50,865 nt of DNA. Source: Bacteroidales bacterium. GTDB taxonomy: Bacteria; Bacteroidota; Bacteroidia; Bacteroidales; FEN-979. Below the pieces are notes generated by a model, which saw only the letters and a list, made by a program, of their open reading frames with translations, had not been told where the DNA came from and did not search any database. The first letter of the stretch is position 1, and every line of letters begins with the position of its first letter. The position numbers and the translations under genes were made by a program. The stretch spans positions 1 through 50,865 of the forward strand of contig JACZJJ010000134.1 in the NCBI GenBank assembly GCA_014860625.1. Direction: 5' to 3'. Below are positions 1 to 8,153 of the stretch, piece after piece.

Positions 1-3000
1 TCCCTCCACAACCTGAAAAATATCGATGTCACCTTTATGCTTCACGCATTCAATGTTGTGACCGGAGTGTCAGGAGCAGGAAAATCATCGCTGGTAAATG
101 AAATAGTGGCAAAACGCAACCCGCTGACCTTCCGGGAGATGACCGGATGGGAGACAATTGATAAAGTGATAGCCATTGACCAGTCTCCAATTGGCAAGAC
201 ATCCCGAAGCAATCCAGCTACCTATACCGGATTGTTTGATCACATCCGTGACCTCTATTCCTCTTTACCTCAGTCAAAAGAGCGTGGCTACTCGAAAAGC
301 CGGTTCTCTTTCAATACATCCGGCGGAAGATGTGAATCCTGTCAGGGAGGCGGGTTTCATCAGACCGGCATGCATTTTCTCGGAACCGTTGAAGTGATTT
401 GCAGCACGTGCCAGGGAAAGCGATTTGACGATGAAACGCTGGAGGTGAAATATCTTGAGAAAAACATTGCCGAAGTGCTGGATCTCACCATCACCGATGC
501 GATCCTCTTTTTTAGTGATCAGCAGCGAATTTTAGGGTACCTGAATGTACTGGAAGCATTGGGACTGGGATACCTGCACCTGGGGCAACGCTCTTCTACC
601 CTCAGCGGCGGGGAAGCCCAGCGGATCAAACTGGCCACCGAGCTATCCCTTCCAGCTGCATCCCATACCCTCTACCTGCTGGATGAACCTACTACCGGCC
701 TGCATCAGGCCGATGTAGCGAAACTTCTTGAAGCCCTTCACAAACTTGTGAAACAGCAGCATACCGTGATCGTCATTGAGCACCACCATTCACTCATCCT
801 GGCAGCAGATCATGTGATTGACCTGGGTCCGGGCAGCGGAAAAAACGGCGGTGCCGTTGTCGCGACAGGCACCCCGCAAATGATCATGGAAACCCCCGGT
901 TCGCTGACGGGAAAGGCGATGCGGGATTCGGGATTCGGGATGAATGAACCCCTAAATCCCCTAAAGGGAACTTACCCCCTCCCCTTCAGGGGAGGGATGG
1001 GGAGGGGTTATCCGGCATCGCGTGTCGCGAATCCCGGATCGCAGATCTCTTTCTCCGGCGTCACCACCAATAACCTCAAAGGAGTTGATGTTTCTATTCC
1101 CTACAACAAAATAACCGTAATCACAGGAGTGTCGGGAAGCGGGAAGTCATCCCTGGCATTTGACACCATCTATGCAGAAGGGCGGAACCGTTTCCTGGAG
1201 AGTTTTTCTGCTTATGCCCGGGCACAGATGGGCATCAAGGAGAAACCCGATTTTGAGGAGGCACACGGGCTGACGCCAACCTTTGCCGTGGATCAGCGCG
1301 ATCCCGGGAACAACCCGAGGTCGACCGTGGGGACATATACGGGGATCTATGATATTCTGAGGTTGCTGTTTTCACGGTTTGCCTTGCGGCATCCAGAACC
1401 CCTAAATCCCCTAAAGGGGACTTACTCCCTCCCCTTCAGGGGAGGGCCGGGGAGGGGTCATTCGCGATCCGGCATCCATTATCCTGTCCTCAGCTCCCTC
1501 TTCTCCTTCAATGAACAACTGGGAGCTTGTCCGCACTGCGACGGATTGGGCTCTGTGTGGGTCTGTTCTCCGGCGAAACTCGTCACCCATCCCGAAAGGT
1601 CACTGCTGTCCGGAGCCCTTGACGGGACAAAGACAGGCCGGTTCTACGGCGAGGAGTTCGGACAGTATGTATCTATCCTAAAAGCTGTGGGCGAGCGACA
1701 TGCCATAGAGTACTCAAAACCCTGGTCGGATCTCACTGCCATGGAGAAACAGCTGGCGATGGAGGGAACCGGTGAAGAAAATTACGATGTTTCATGGCAC
1801 TTCAAACGTAAAGACCGCACCGGAGAACATCATTTTACAGGAAAGTGGATCGGATTCTCCGGCCTGGTGAATCAGGAATACAAACGCAAACATGCCGATC
1901 ACCGGGGAGAAGAGATGAAATCGGTGCTGGAGGAGATCGGTTGCCCCGAATGCCTCGGGAAACGACTGAACCTGGAAGCCTTATCCTACCAGCTCCTGGG
2001 AGTTGACATAGCCTCCATCACTGCACTCCCTGTAATGCAGCTTGAACAATACATGTACAAGTTGCCGAATCGTGTTGAAGAGAAGGACAAGGATGCTGTC
2101 TCTCTTCTCACCAATGAGATAAACCAGCGACTGGAAATGCTTCTCGGAATGGGATTGGGATACCTTTCGCTGAGTCGGGCAGCAGATAGCCTTTCAGGAG
2201 GTGAATTCCAGCGGATCAAACTGGCCGGGCAGATGGGGAGCGGCCTCACCGGAATTACCTATGTACTCGACGAGCCCACTGCGGGGCTTCATCCCGTTGA
2301 TACCGCCAAGTTGCTCAAACGAATTGACCTACTCAGGAACTCCGGGAATACCATTTTAATGGTGGAACACGACCCGGAGGTGATCAACAGAGCCGATTTT
2401 GTGATCGACATGGGTCCGGGTGCCGGCAACGATGGAGGCGAGATCATCGCCATGGGGACCCCCACCGAACTTATTGCAAATCCTCATTCCGTCACAGGCC
2501 CCTTCCTGAAAAAAAACCGATTGCAAATCACATCACACAATCGTAGCTTTGGGAAAGGGATACGCGTATCGCGCATCTCGCATCTCGCATCGCGCATCGC
2601 GCATCGCGAATCTGTAATCTCTATCACCGATGCCACCCTCCACAACCTCAATCACCTTTCGGTCTCTATCCCAGCCGGGGGGATCGTGGCCGTGACAGGC
2701 ATTTCGGGAAGCGGCAAATCCACACTGGTACATGGCGTTATACACGAATCGTGGCTCCGGAAACGTGTTCAGGGATGCAGGGAGATTTCAGGCCTCCGGC
2801 AATTTGACCGGGTGATTGCAGTACACCAGAAAAGGCATTTCAGAGAGAGCCGGGGCACAGCAGCAACGTTCAGCGGAATATTTGAAACAATCAGGGATTT
2901 GTTTGCCAACACATCTGAAGCAGCCAGGCTGGGACTGAAAAAGCCCCATTTCTCCTTTCTCTCCCCGCAAGGAGCCTGCGATCAGTGTAACGGCCGGGGC

Positions 3001-3627
3001 GAGCTCAGGATCAGCATGGATTTCATGGCCGATGTAAGAATTACCTGCGAGAAGTGCCACGGGAACCGATACCAGGAGCCTGTTCTGCAAGTTGCAATCC
3101 AGGGAAAAAACATAGCGGATATCCTTCTCATGACATTCCGTGAAGCCGTTGAGTTCTTTTCCGATTGCTCCACGAATCCAGGAATTGAAGCCAGGAACAG
3201 AAGGATCTGTGCTTCTATTCTCGGGATGCTTCAACCGATTTCTGAGATCGGACTGGGGTATCTGATTCTCGGGCAATCACTCGAAACTCTTTCCGGTGGA
3301 GAGGCACAACGGCTGACACTGGCACATGAACTGATTTATCCGAAAAAAGGAACCGCATTGTTTTTATTTGACGAGCCTTCATCAGGACTGCATCCCGCAG
3401 ACCTCCCGGCATTACTCGCCCTGTTTGACCGGCTTGTTGATCAGGGGCATTCAATCATTCTAATAGAGCACAATCCGGAAATCATCCTCCATGCCGACTG
3501 GGTCATCGACCTGGGACCAGGGAGTGGGGATCAGGGAGGAAATGTAGTAGCTTCCTGCCAACCGGAGGATATTCTCAACCATCCCAACTCCCATACCGGA
3601 AAATTCCTGGCCGGACTGACTGCCTGA
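1..3627 (+). CDS. uvrA: UvrA-type excinuclease ATPase, tandem-fused, 5' end outside the window
   Basis: The frame is open from base 1, so the gene starts upstream; 1208 residues are visible. Three UvrA ABC cassettes can be read. The first is a C-terminal-type half: Walker A GVSGAGKS at residue 22, a CxxC zinc module, LSGGEAQR at 201 and LLDEPTTGLH at about 226. The second is an N-terminal-type half: GVSGSGKS at 376 and LSGGEFQR at 731. The third is another C-terminal half: GISGSGKS at 900, CDQC/CEKC zinc module and LSGGEAQR at 1097. The expected order is therefore N1-C1-N2-C2, that is two UvrA units in one chain of about 1,700-1,900 residues (inference). UvrA recognises DNA damage and loads UvrB. 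A fused paralogue could instead act in resistance or another repair step. Repeats are inserted in frame at residues 308-337, 466-487 and 858-871. Confidence 0.88.
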   Translation, partial: SLHNLKNIDVTFMLHAFNVVTGVSGAGKSSLVNEIVAKRNPLTFREMTGWETIDKVIAIDQSPIGKTSRSNPATYTGLFDHIRDLYSSLPQSKERGYSKSRFSFNTSGGRCESCQGGGFHQTGMHFLGTVEVICSTCQGKRFDDETLEVKYLEKNIAEVLDLTITDAILFFSDQQRILGYLNVLEALGLGYLHLGQRSSTLSGGEAQRIKLATELSLPAASHTLYLLDEPTTGLHQADVAKLLEALHKLVKQQHTVIVIEHHHSLILAADHVIDLGPGSGKNGGAVVATGTPQMIMETPGSLTGKAMRDSGFGMNEPLNPLKGTYPLPFRGGMGRGYPASRVANPGSQISFSGVTTNNLKGVDVSIPYNKITVITGVSGSGKSSLAFDTIYAEGRNRFLESFSAYARAQMGIKEKPDFEEAHGLTPTFAVDQRDPGNNPRSTVGTYTGIYDILRLLFSRFALRHPEPLNPLKGTYSLPFRGGPGRGHSRSGIHYPVLSSLFSFNEQLGACPHCDGLGSVWVCSPAKLVTHPERSLLSGALDGTKTGRFYGEEFGQYVSILKAVGERHAIEYSKPWSDLTAMEKQLAMEGTGEENYDVSWHFKRKDRTGEHHFTGKWIGFSGLVNQEYKRKHADHRGEEMKSVLEEIGCPECLGKRLNLEALSYQLLGVDIASITALPVMQLEQYMYKLPNRVEEKDKDAVSLLTNEINQRLEMLLGMGLGYLSLSRAADSLSGGEFQRIKLAGQMGSGLTGITYVLDEPTAGLHPVDTAKLLKRIDLLRNSGNTILMVEHDPEVINRADFVIDMGPGAGNDGGEIIAMGTPTELIANPHSVTGPFLKKNRLQITSHNRSFGKGIRVSRISHLASRIAHRESVISITDATLHNLNHLSVSIPAGGIVAVTGISGSGKSTLVHGVIHESWLRKRVQGCREISGLRQFDRVIAVHQKRHFRESRGTAATFSGIFETIRDLFANTSEAARLGLKKPHFSFLSPQGACDQCNGRGELRISMDFMADVRITCEKCHGNRYQEPVLQVAIQGKNIADILLMTFREAVEFFSDCSTNPGIEARNRRICASILGMLQPISEIGLGYLILGQSLETLSGGEAQRLTLAHELIYPKKGTALFLFDEPSSGLHPADLPALLALFDRLVDQGHSIILIEHNPEIILHADWVIDLGPGSGDQGGNVVASCQPEDILNHPNSHTGKFLAGLTA
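922..942. repeat. Heptamer repeat inside uvrA (3 units)
   Basis: Three units of CGGGATT, the last ending in G, run without a gap. They lie directly before the 65-bp palindromic repeat at 946, in the linker between the first and second cassettes. The period is 7, like the other short arrays of this window. Confidence 0.75.
946..1010. repeat. 65-bp GC-rich palindromic repeat inside uvrA, copy 1
   Basis: This 65-bp block matches 1396-1460 at 60 of 65 positions. It holds nested short hairpins, for example CTCCCC-TTCA-GGGGAG. It is translated in the uvrA frame as a peptide beginning EPLNPLKGTYPLPFRGG and lies in the linker between the first C-type half and the second N-type half. It looks like a mobile palindromic element tolerated within a protein, similar in principle to Rickettsia palindromic elements (analogy only). 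Confidence 0.85.
1396..1460. repeat. 65-bp GC-rich palindromic repeat inside uvrA, copy 2
   Basis: This is the second copy, in the same codon phase as the copy at 946-1010 and differing at five positions. It encodes EPLNPLKGTYSLPFRGG. It sits inside the N-type half after LLFSRFA and before the CPHC zinc motif, so it interrupts a domain rather than a linker between cassettes. Confidence 0.85.
2572..2613. repeat. In-frame heptamer array inside uvrA (6 units, 42 bp)
   Basis: There are six uninterrupted 7-bp units: CGCATCT twice, CGCATCG three times and CGAATCT once. The total of 42 bp is divisible by both 7 and 3, so the reading frame is kept. It encodes RISHLASRIAHRES at residues 858-871, in the linker between the N-type and C-type halves of the second UvrA unit. 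Confidence 0.9.
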
Positions 3628-3714
3628 TCTTTCAGATGGCCGAAAGCAAAAGGACTCAAGGCCAATTATAGATATTTAACATTCTTGATATCTAGGCGGG
3701 TCAATATTTTCGTT

Positions 3715-3722
3715 TATCTTTG
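3715..3722 (+). promoter_or_regulatory. Promoter -7 element of the acyl-CoA carboxylase operon
   Basis: TATCTTTG matches the Bacteroidota -7 consensus TAnnTTTG. It lies 54 bp before the biotin carboxylase ATG, in the gap after uvrA. No TTG is found at the ideal 19-bp spacing. Confidence 0.65.
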
Positions 3723-3776
3723 CATTCTGCGAAATTTTTTAACTACTATAATTATTTGACATCCAATACTTTATAG

Positions 3777-5282
3777 ATGATAAAAAAAGTACTGATTGCA
3801 AACCGGGGTGAAATTGCCGTTCGTGTGATGCGTTCGTGTCGCGAAATGGGGATTGTTTCGGTAGCGGTCTATTCCGATGCCGATGAAGCCTCCATGCACG
3901 TCAGGTATGCCGATGAAGCGTATTATATCGGAGCCGCTCCTTCATCGGAGAGCTACCTGAACATGGATAAAATCCTGGAAGTTGCGAAGAAGTGTAACGC
4001 CGACGCCATTCATCCCGGGTATGGATTCCTATCCGAAAATGCCACTTTTTCTCAGAGATGCCAGGAGGCTGGTATCATTTTTATCGGGCCGGGCCCGGAT
4101 GCCATCCGGTCGATGGGAGACAAGATCACAGCGCGTAAAAACATGATTGCTGCAGGAGTTCCGGTAGTTCCGGGAACAACAGAACCCATCAGGGATGATT
4201 CGAAAGCGATGGAGGTCATCCGGGAGATCGGTCTGCCTGTAATGATCAAAGCTTCTGCCGGAGGCGGTGGAAAAGGGATGAGGCTGGTTAAAGAGGAGTC
4301 GGAAGTGGTCAGTTCGATCCGCATGGCAAGATCGGAAGCAGCTTCCTCATTTGGCGATGACTCCGTTTACATTGAAAAATTTATTGATTCTCCGCATCAC
4401 ATCGAATTCCAGATTCTCGCCGACAAGCACGGCAATGTGATCCATCTCTTTGAACGGGAGTGTTCCGTTCAACGCCGCCACCAGAAGGTCGTGGAAGAGA
4501 CCCCCTCCCCGCTTATCACGCCGGATGTACGGAGATCGATGGGCGAAGCTGCTGTGGCCGCAACCAAAGCAGTTGACTATTCCGGAGCAGGTACCATCGA
4601 ATTTATCGTCGACGACAACCAGAATTACTACTTCCTGGAGATGAACACACGCCTCCAGGTGGAGCATCCGATCACGGAACGGGTTGTGGGTGTTGACCTG
4701 GTGAAGGAGATGATCCGGATTGCCCAGGGAGACGTGTTGTGGCTGAAACAGGAAGATCTCACGCAAGACGGACATGCCATCGAATGCAGGATCTATGCCG
4801 AAGATCCCGACAACAACTTCATGCCGAGTCCGGGCCGCATTGCCCATATCACCGAACCCAAAGGATTGGGAGTACGCTGCGACGGATATATCTATGAAGG
4901 GTATGAAATTCCGATTTACTACGACCCGATGATCTCCAAACTGATTTGCTGGTCGCGAACGCGCGAAGGAGCAATCGCCAGGATGAAGCGGGCGCTGTAT
5001 GAATACAAGATTACCGGCGTCAAGACAAACATCCGGTTCCTTGAGCGAATCATGAGTTGCCCTGCCTTCAGGGATGGGAATTACAACACACAGTTCATCG
5101 AAAAGAACCAGCCCTGCCTGGTAGGTCCGGAGGAAAACGACCCAAAGAATGAAGACAGGGCAATCATGGCTATTTTCGTGGATTACCTCCACAAAGTTGA
5201 TAAGTTTGAGACAAAAGTAGTAGCCAGGGAGGGTACGGCCGACTGGAAAGTTACAGGCCGCAAGAAGAACCTCTACGATTAA
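3777..5282 (+). CDS. accC: Acyl-CoA carboxylase, biotin carboxylase subunit
   Basis: This subunit carboxylates biotin on the carrier protein using ATP and bicarbonate. All family landmarks are present in 501 residues: the N-terminal KVLIANRGEIA, the HPGYGFLSEN segment, the ATP-grasp glycine-rich loop AGGGGKGMR at 161-169, and the active-site segment EMNTRLQVEHPITE at 288-301. It is about 50 residues longer at the C terminus than E. coli AccC, as is common for subunits of propionyl/acyl-CoA carboxylases. The biotin carrier (25 bp away) and carboxyltransferase genes follow in the same direction. This fits a three-polypeptide acyl-CoA carboxylase, probably acting on propionyl-CoA. The exact acyl substrate cannot be read from sequence. 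It may alternatively serve acetyl-CoA carboxylation. Confidence 0.93.
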   Translation: MIKKVLIANRGEIAVRVMRSCREMGIVSVAVYSDADEASMHVRYADEAYYIGAAPSSESYLNMDKILEVAKKCNADAIHPGYGFLSENATFSQRCQEAGIIFIGPGPDAIRSMGDKITARKNMIAAGVPVVPGTTEPIRDDSKAMEVIREIGLPVMIKASAGGGGKGMRLVKEESEVVSSIRMARSEAASSFGDDSVYIEKFIDSPHHIEFQILADKHGNVIHLFERECSVQRRHQKVVEETPSPLITPDVRRSMGEAAVAATKAVDYSGAGTIEFIVDDNQNYYFLEMNTRLQVEHPITERVVGVDLVKEMIRIAQGDVLWLKQEDLTQDGHAIECRIYAEDPDNNFMPSPGRIAHITEPKGLGVRCDGYIYEGYEIPIYYDPMISKLICWSRTREGAIARMKRALYEYKITGVKTNIRFLERIMSCPAFRDGNYNTQFIEKNQPCLVGPEENDPKNEDRAIMAIFVDYLHKVDKFETKVVAREGTADWKVTGRKKNLYD

Positions 5283-5307
5283 CATGCCCTTTAATTAATA
5301 AGATGTT

Positions 5308-5817
5308 ATGAATGATCTCGAAATTAGTCTGGACGACCGGACGGCCAATGTTAAACTCCTGGAAAGGGAAGGCAACCGGTTTTTAATTGCAGTCGACGAC
5401 ACTGAGTACGACGCCCGTATCATCATGGTTGAACGTGGAGTTTATCTCATGTTGATGAATGGAAAATCCTATAACATAGAGCTGATCGAAGCCGGCGGCC
5501 CTAAGAAATATTACGTGAACACCTATCGCTACTCCTACGACGCCGAGATCATCGACGCTGAGACGAGATACCAGAAAAGCAGAAGTACCGATCATGGGGA
5601 TGACATTTCTGTCATCTCAAGCCCAATGCCAGGGAAAGTAGTCAGGATTCTTGTAAAAGCAGGTGATGAAGTAAAGGCCGGCGATACGGTAGTGGTTGTT
5701 TCAGCTATGAAGATGGAGAGCGAATACAAAGTAAAACAAGACCGCATTATCAAAGAGATCAAAGTGAAGGAAGGGGACACGGTTGATGCCCACCAGCCAC
5801 TTGTGATTATTGAATAA
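5308..5817 (+). CDS. Biotin carboxyl carrier protein of acyl-CoA carboxylase
   Basis: A 169-residue carrier that moves carboxybiotin between its two partner enzymes. The C-terminal biotinyl domain (about residues 100-169) has the PMPGKV segment and the biotinylation motif AMKMES with the acceptor Lys135. The first 90 residues form a less conserved N-terminal domain of the type found beside acyl-CoA carboxylase carriers. It lies between the biotin carboxylase and carboxyltransferase genes with gaps of 25 and 15 bp, so the three are probably co-transcribed. A decarboxylase gamma-chain role is possible, but the adjacent ATP-dependent biotin carboxylase argues for a carboxylase. Confidence 0.92.
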   Translation: MNDLEISLDDRTANVKLLEREGNRFLIAVDDTEYDARIIMVERGVYLMLMNGKSYNIELIEAGGPKKYYVNTYRYSYDAEIIDAETRYQKSRSTDHGDDISVISSPMPGKVVRILVKAGDEVKAGDTVVVVSAMKMESEYKVKQDRIIKEIKVKEGDTVDAHQPLVIIE

Positions 5818-5832
5818 TTAAACCCTGAAAAG

Positions 5833-7374
5833 ATGACAACACTGGAGGATAAACTCAGACAGTTTGACGAAAAAAGTAAACTTGCCGAACTGGGTGGAGG
5901 CCAGGACCGGATTGACAAACAGCATGCAAAAGGGCGGCTTACAGCCCGGGAACGGATCCAACTGCTTCTGGATCCCGGTTCGTTTGTTGAAAAAGACAAA
6001 TTCCTCACGCACCGATGCCACGATTTCGGCATGGAGACGCAAAAGGTGCTTGGCGACGGGGTTGTTACCGGTTACGGTAAAATTGACGGACGGATTGTCT
6101 TTGTCTTCGCCCAGGATTTTACTGTGTTTGGAGGAACCCTGAGCCGTGCCAACGCCGATAAGATCATCAAGATCATGGACCTGGCAATACATATGGGGGC
6201 TCCTGTGATCGGGCTCAATGATTCCGGTGGAGCGCGGATCCAGGAAGGGGTGGAGAGTCTTGCCGGCTATGCCGATATCTTCTACCGCAACACCAAATGT
6301 TCGGGTGTGATTCCTCAGATCTCTGCTATCCTTGGCCCCTGTGCCGGCGGAGCGGTCTATTCACCCGCTCTCACCGACTTCATCTGCATGGTAAAAGATA
6401 CCAGTTACATGTTTGTGACCGGGCCCGATGTGATCAAGACCGTTACCCACGAAGAGGTTACCATGAACGACCTGGGTGGTGCCATGACACATAACTCCAA
6501 AAGCGGTGTTGCCCATCTCGTAGCCGAGAATGACGAGCAGGCGATGATCATGCTGCGGGAACTGATGAGTTTTCTCCCGTCGAACAACATGGAAGAACCC
6601 CCAATCCGCCCCTGTACCGACGACATTCGCCGAAGCGACGAGAAACTTACCACGCTTGTTCCCGACGACCCCAATAAGCCTTACGACATGAAAGAGTTGA
6701 TCACTACCGTGGTTGACCACAACAACTTCTTTGAGATCCAGCCCCATTTTGCCATGAATATGGTCATCGGGTTCGGACGGTTTGACGGTCGCTCTGTCGG
6801 CATCGTCGCCAACCAGCCTGCTCACCTGGCCGGCGTGCTGGATATCCAGTCCTCCATGAAAGCGGCCCGTTTCATCCGGTTCTGCGATTGCTTCAACATT
6901 CCCATTGTCACCTTCGTGGATGTACCCGGTTTCCTGCCCGGGACTACCCAGGAGTGGGGAGGCATCATCAAACACGGGGCAAAATTGCTTTACGCCTACT
7001 GCGAAGCAACCGTTCCCCGCATCACCATCATCACCCGGAAAGCATATGGTGGCGCGTACGACGTGATGTCAAGCAAGCATATCGGAGGCGACGTAAACTT
7101 CGCCTACCCCACTGCTGAAATCGCCGTAATGGGTCCTGAGGGAGCTGTAAACATCCTCTATAAAAAAGACCACCTCACTCCGGAAGCCCGCCAGCAAGCG
7201 GTTGACGAATACAAAAACACCTTCGCCAGCCCTTACAAGGCAGCAGAACTTGGCTATGTGGATGAAATCATTCACCCGAAAGAGACAAGGTTCCGCCTGA
7301 TCCAGGCCCTGGAGATGACCCAAACCAAAACCAAATCAGGTCCGCCGAGAAAGCACGGAAACATCCCTCTTTAA
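5833..7374 (+). CDS. pccB: Acyl-CoA carboxylase carboxyltransferase subunit (propionyl-CoA carboxylase beta type)
   Basis: A 513-residue carboxyltransferase of the crotonase fold that transfers CO2 from carboxybiotin to an acyl-CoA. Visible landmarks are SGGARIQEG at 131-139 and GPCAGGA at 168-174 in the N-terminal half, and the [10 protein letters not shown] segment near residue 405 in the C-terminal half, which form the two oxyanion holes. Length is typical of PccB and MmdA. MmdA of sodium-pumping methylmalonyl-CoA decarboxylase is nearly indistinguishable by sequence, but no membrane beta subunit is encoded here and a biotin carboxylase is, so I favour a carboxylase. In Bacteroidota this chemistry links propionyl-CoA and methylmalonyl-CoA metabolism. 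It is the last gene of the operon; a hairpin array follows its stop. Confidence 0.92.
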   Translation: MTTLEDKLRQFDEKSKLAELGGGQDRIDKQHAKGRLTARERIQLLLDPGSFVEKDKFLTHRCHDFGMETQKVLGDGVVTGYGKIDGRIVFVFAQDFTVFGGTLSRANADKIIKIMDLAIHMGAPVIGLNDSGGARIQEGVESLAGYADIFYRNTKCSGVIPQISAILGPCAGGAVYSPALTDFICMVKDTSYMFVTGPDVIKTVTHEEVTMNDLGGAMTHNSKSGVAHLVAENDEQAMIMLRELMSFLPSNNMEEPPIRPCTDDIRRSDEKLTTLVPDDPNKPYDMKELITTVVDHNNFFEIQPHFAMNMVIGFGRFDGRSVGIVANQPAHLAGVLDIQSSMKAARFIRFCDCFNIPIVTFVDVPGFLPGTTQEWGGIIKHGAKLLYAYCEATVPRITIITRKAYGGAYDVMSSKHIGGDVNFAYPTAEIAVMGPEGAVNILYKKDHLTPEARQQAVDEYKNTFASPYKAAELGYVDEIIHPKETRFRLIQALEMTQTKTKSGPPRKHGNIPL

Positions 7375-7380
7375 AACCCC

Positions 7381-7479
7381 ATTAACCGCGAAGCGATTCA
7401 ATCAGCCGCGAAGCGGTTCATCAACGGTGAAGCCGTTCCATCAACAGCACAGCTGTTCCATCAGGCACGAAGTGCATCA
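7381..7479. repeat. Array of five 20-bp hairpin units
   Basis: There are five consecutive units of 19-20 bp, each with an ATCA or ATTA lead followed by a stem, a three-base loop and the opposite stem. Examples are AACAGC-ACA-GCTGTT, AACGGT-GAA-GCCGTT and AGCCGC-GAA-GCGGTT. Stem sequences differ between units while pairing is mostly kept, counting G-T wobbles. It is the same family as 40161-40457. It lies between the carboxyltransferase stop and the rimP promoter. Confidence 0.88.
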
Positions 7480-7483
7480 ATCA

Positions 7484-7513
7484 TTTTTTTCAAATCATCG
7501 TATTTGAAAAAAA
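7484..7513. promoter_or_regulatory. Perfect 12-bp inverted repeat upstream of the rimP promoter
   Basis: TTTTTTTCAAAT and ATTTGAAAAAAA are perfect inverted copies around a 6-base CATCGT loop. The element ends 5 bp before the -7 box at 7519, so it covers the -33 region. It could be a binding site for a dimeric regulator or an AT-rich hairpin. It is too GC-poor to be a classical terminator. Confidence 0.6.
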
Positions 7514-7518
7514 ATGTG

Positions 7519-7526
7519 TATCTTTG
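7519..7526 (+). promoter_or_regulatory. Promoter -7 element of rimP-nusA-infB
   Basis: TATCTTTG followed by C is an exact TAnnTTTG match. Transcription should begin near 7531-7533, leaving a leader of about 75 nt before the preferred rimP start and placing the hairpin at 7551 within the leader. Confidence 0.75.
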
Positions 7527-7550
7527 CACTGATTTTAAGTGATATGAGAT

Positions 7551-7575
7551 GAGGGGACCAAAAGTCCCCTCTTTT
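7551..7575 (+). terminator. Terminator-like hairpin (candidate attenuator) in the rimP leader
   Basis: GAGGGGAC and GTCCCCTC form a perfect 8-bp GC-rich stem around CAAAA, followed directly by TTTT. It begins only about 20 nt after the predicted transcription start and before rimP, so it would stop most transcription unless relieved. Since NusA is encoded downstream, autoregulation by attenuation is an attractive inference. A structural leader element is the alternative. Confidence 0.65.
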
Positions 7576-7605
7576 ATTGGAAATCTGTTGCACGATCAGG
7601 CACGT

Positions 7606-8052
7606 ATGATACTGAAAGACCGAATTGAAAAAGTCATCTCCGACCACTTCAGCGGAAGCGATAAATTTCTGGTTGACATAAAGAGTAAACCAGGCGACAA
7701 AATTGCTGTCTTCATTGACGGCGACAATGGAGTTACCATCGACGACTGCAAAGCAGTGACCAGGCTGATTGAATCGAATTTCAACCGCGACAATGAGGAC
7801 TATGACCTTACGGTCTCCTCATCCGGAGCTGACAGTCCGATGAAACTTCCCAGGCAGTATTTCAAGCATGTAGGAAGAACACTCGAAGTTACAACCAAAA
7901 CCGGTGAAGTCGCATCGGGAAAGTTGATCGCTGCAACAGGAGATTCGATCGAACTGCAACACATACCAGGCAAAAAAGAGACACAAAAACCCAATACAGT
8001 AATAAAATTTAGTGAGATAAAAGAAGGAAAAGTGATACTATCGTTTAAGTGA
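7606..8052 (+). CDS. rimP: Ribosome maturation factor RimP
   Basis: A 148-residue RimP needed for maturation of the 30S subunit. It shows the N-terminal alpha/beta domain with VFIDGDNGVTIDDC and the LTVSSSGADSP segment, then the Sm-like C-terminal domain, and it precedes nusA and infB as in many bacteria. I chose ATG 7606 (MILKDRIEKV) because the in-frame upstream start at 7549 would add 19 residues encoded by the leader hairpin. Its neighbour nusA begins about 100 bp downstream; the gap holds heptamer and 9-mer repeats. Expression is probably controlled by the promoter at 7519 and the leader hairpin. Confidence 0.92.
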   Translation: MILKDRIEKVISDHFSGSDKFLVDIKSKPGDKIAVFIDGDNGVTIDDCKAVTRLIESNFNRDNEDYDLTVSSSGADSPMKLPRQYFKHVGRTLEVTTKTGEVASGKLIAATGDSIELQHIPGKKETQKPNTVIKFSEIKEGKVILSFK

Positions 8053-8058
8053 TGAGAA

Positions 8059-8147
8059 ATCCAGCATCCAGCATCCAGTATCCAGTATCCAGTATCTAGT
8101 ATCTCTTTCAAAATGACCTTAATGACCTTAATGACCCTAATGACCTT
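8059..8147. repeat. Heptamer array (6 units) and 9-mer array (4 units) between rimP and nusA
   Basis: 8059-8100 holds six 7-bp units (ATCCAGC twice, ATCCAGT three times, ATCTAGT once). 8112-8147 holds four 9-bp units of AATGACCTT with one substitution. Both sit inside the presumed rimP-nusA-infB transcript, ending 6 bp before the nusA ATG. Confidence 0.9.
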
Positions 8148-8153
8148 ATAACA

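Noticed and set aside
1-3627. Two separate uvrA genes joined by a sequencing error
   Set aside because: The frame is continuous through the linker and the junction contains a repeat that itself keeps the frame. An assembly error cannot be fully excluded without reads, but nothing in the sequence suggests it.
4347-5285. Long antisense frame opposite the biotin carboxylase gene
   Set aside because: It lies wholly opposite a clear, conserved gene, has no recognisable domain and results from codon bias.
8112-8147. Small gene encoded by the 9-mer repeat before nusA
   Set aside because: The repeat has no start codon with a following meaningful frame. Minus-strand translation gives only a VIKVIKVI-like repeat.
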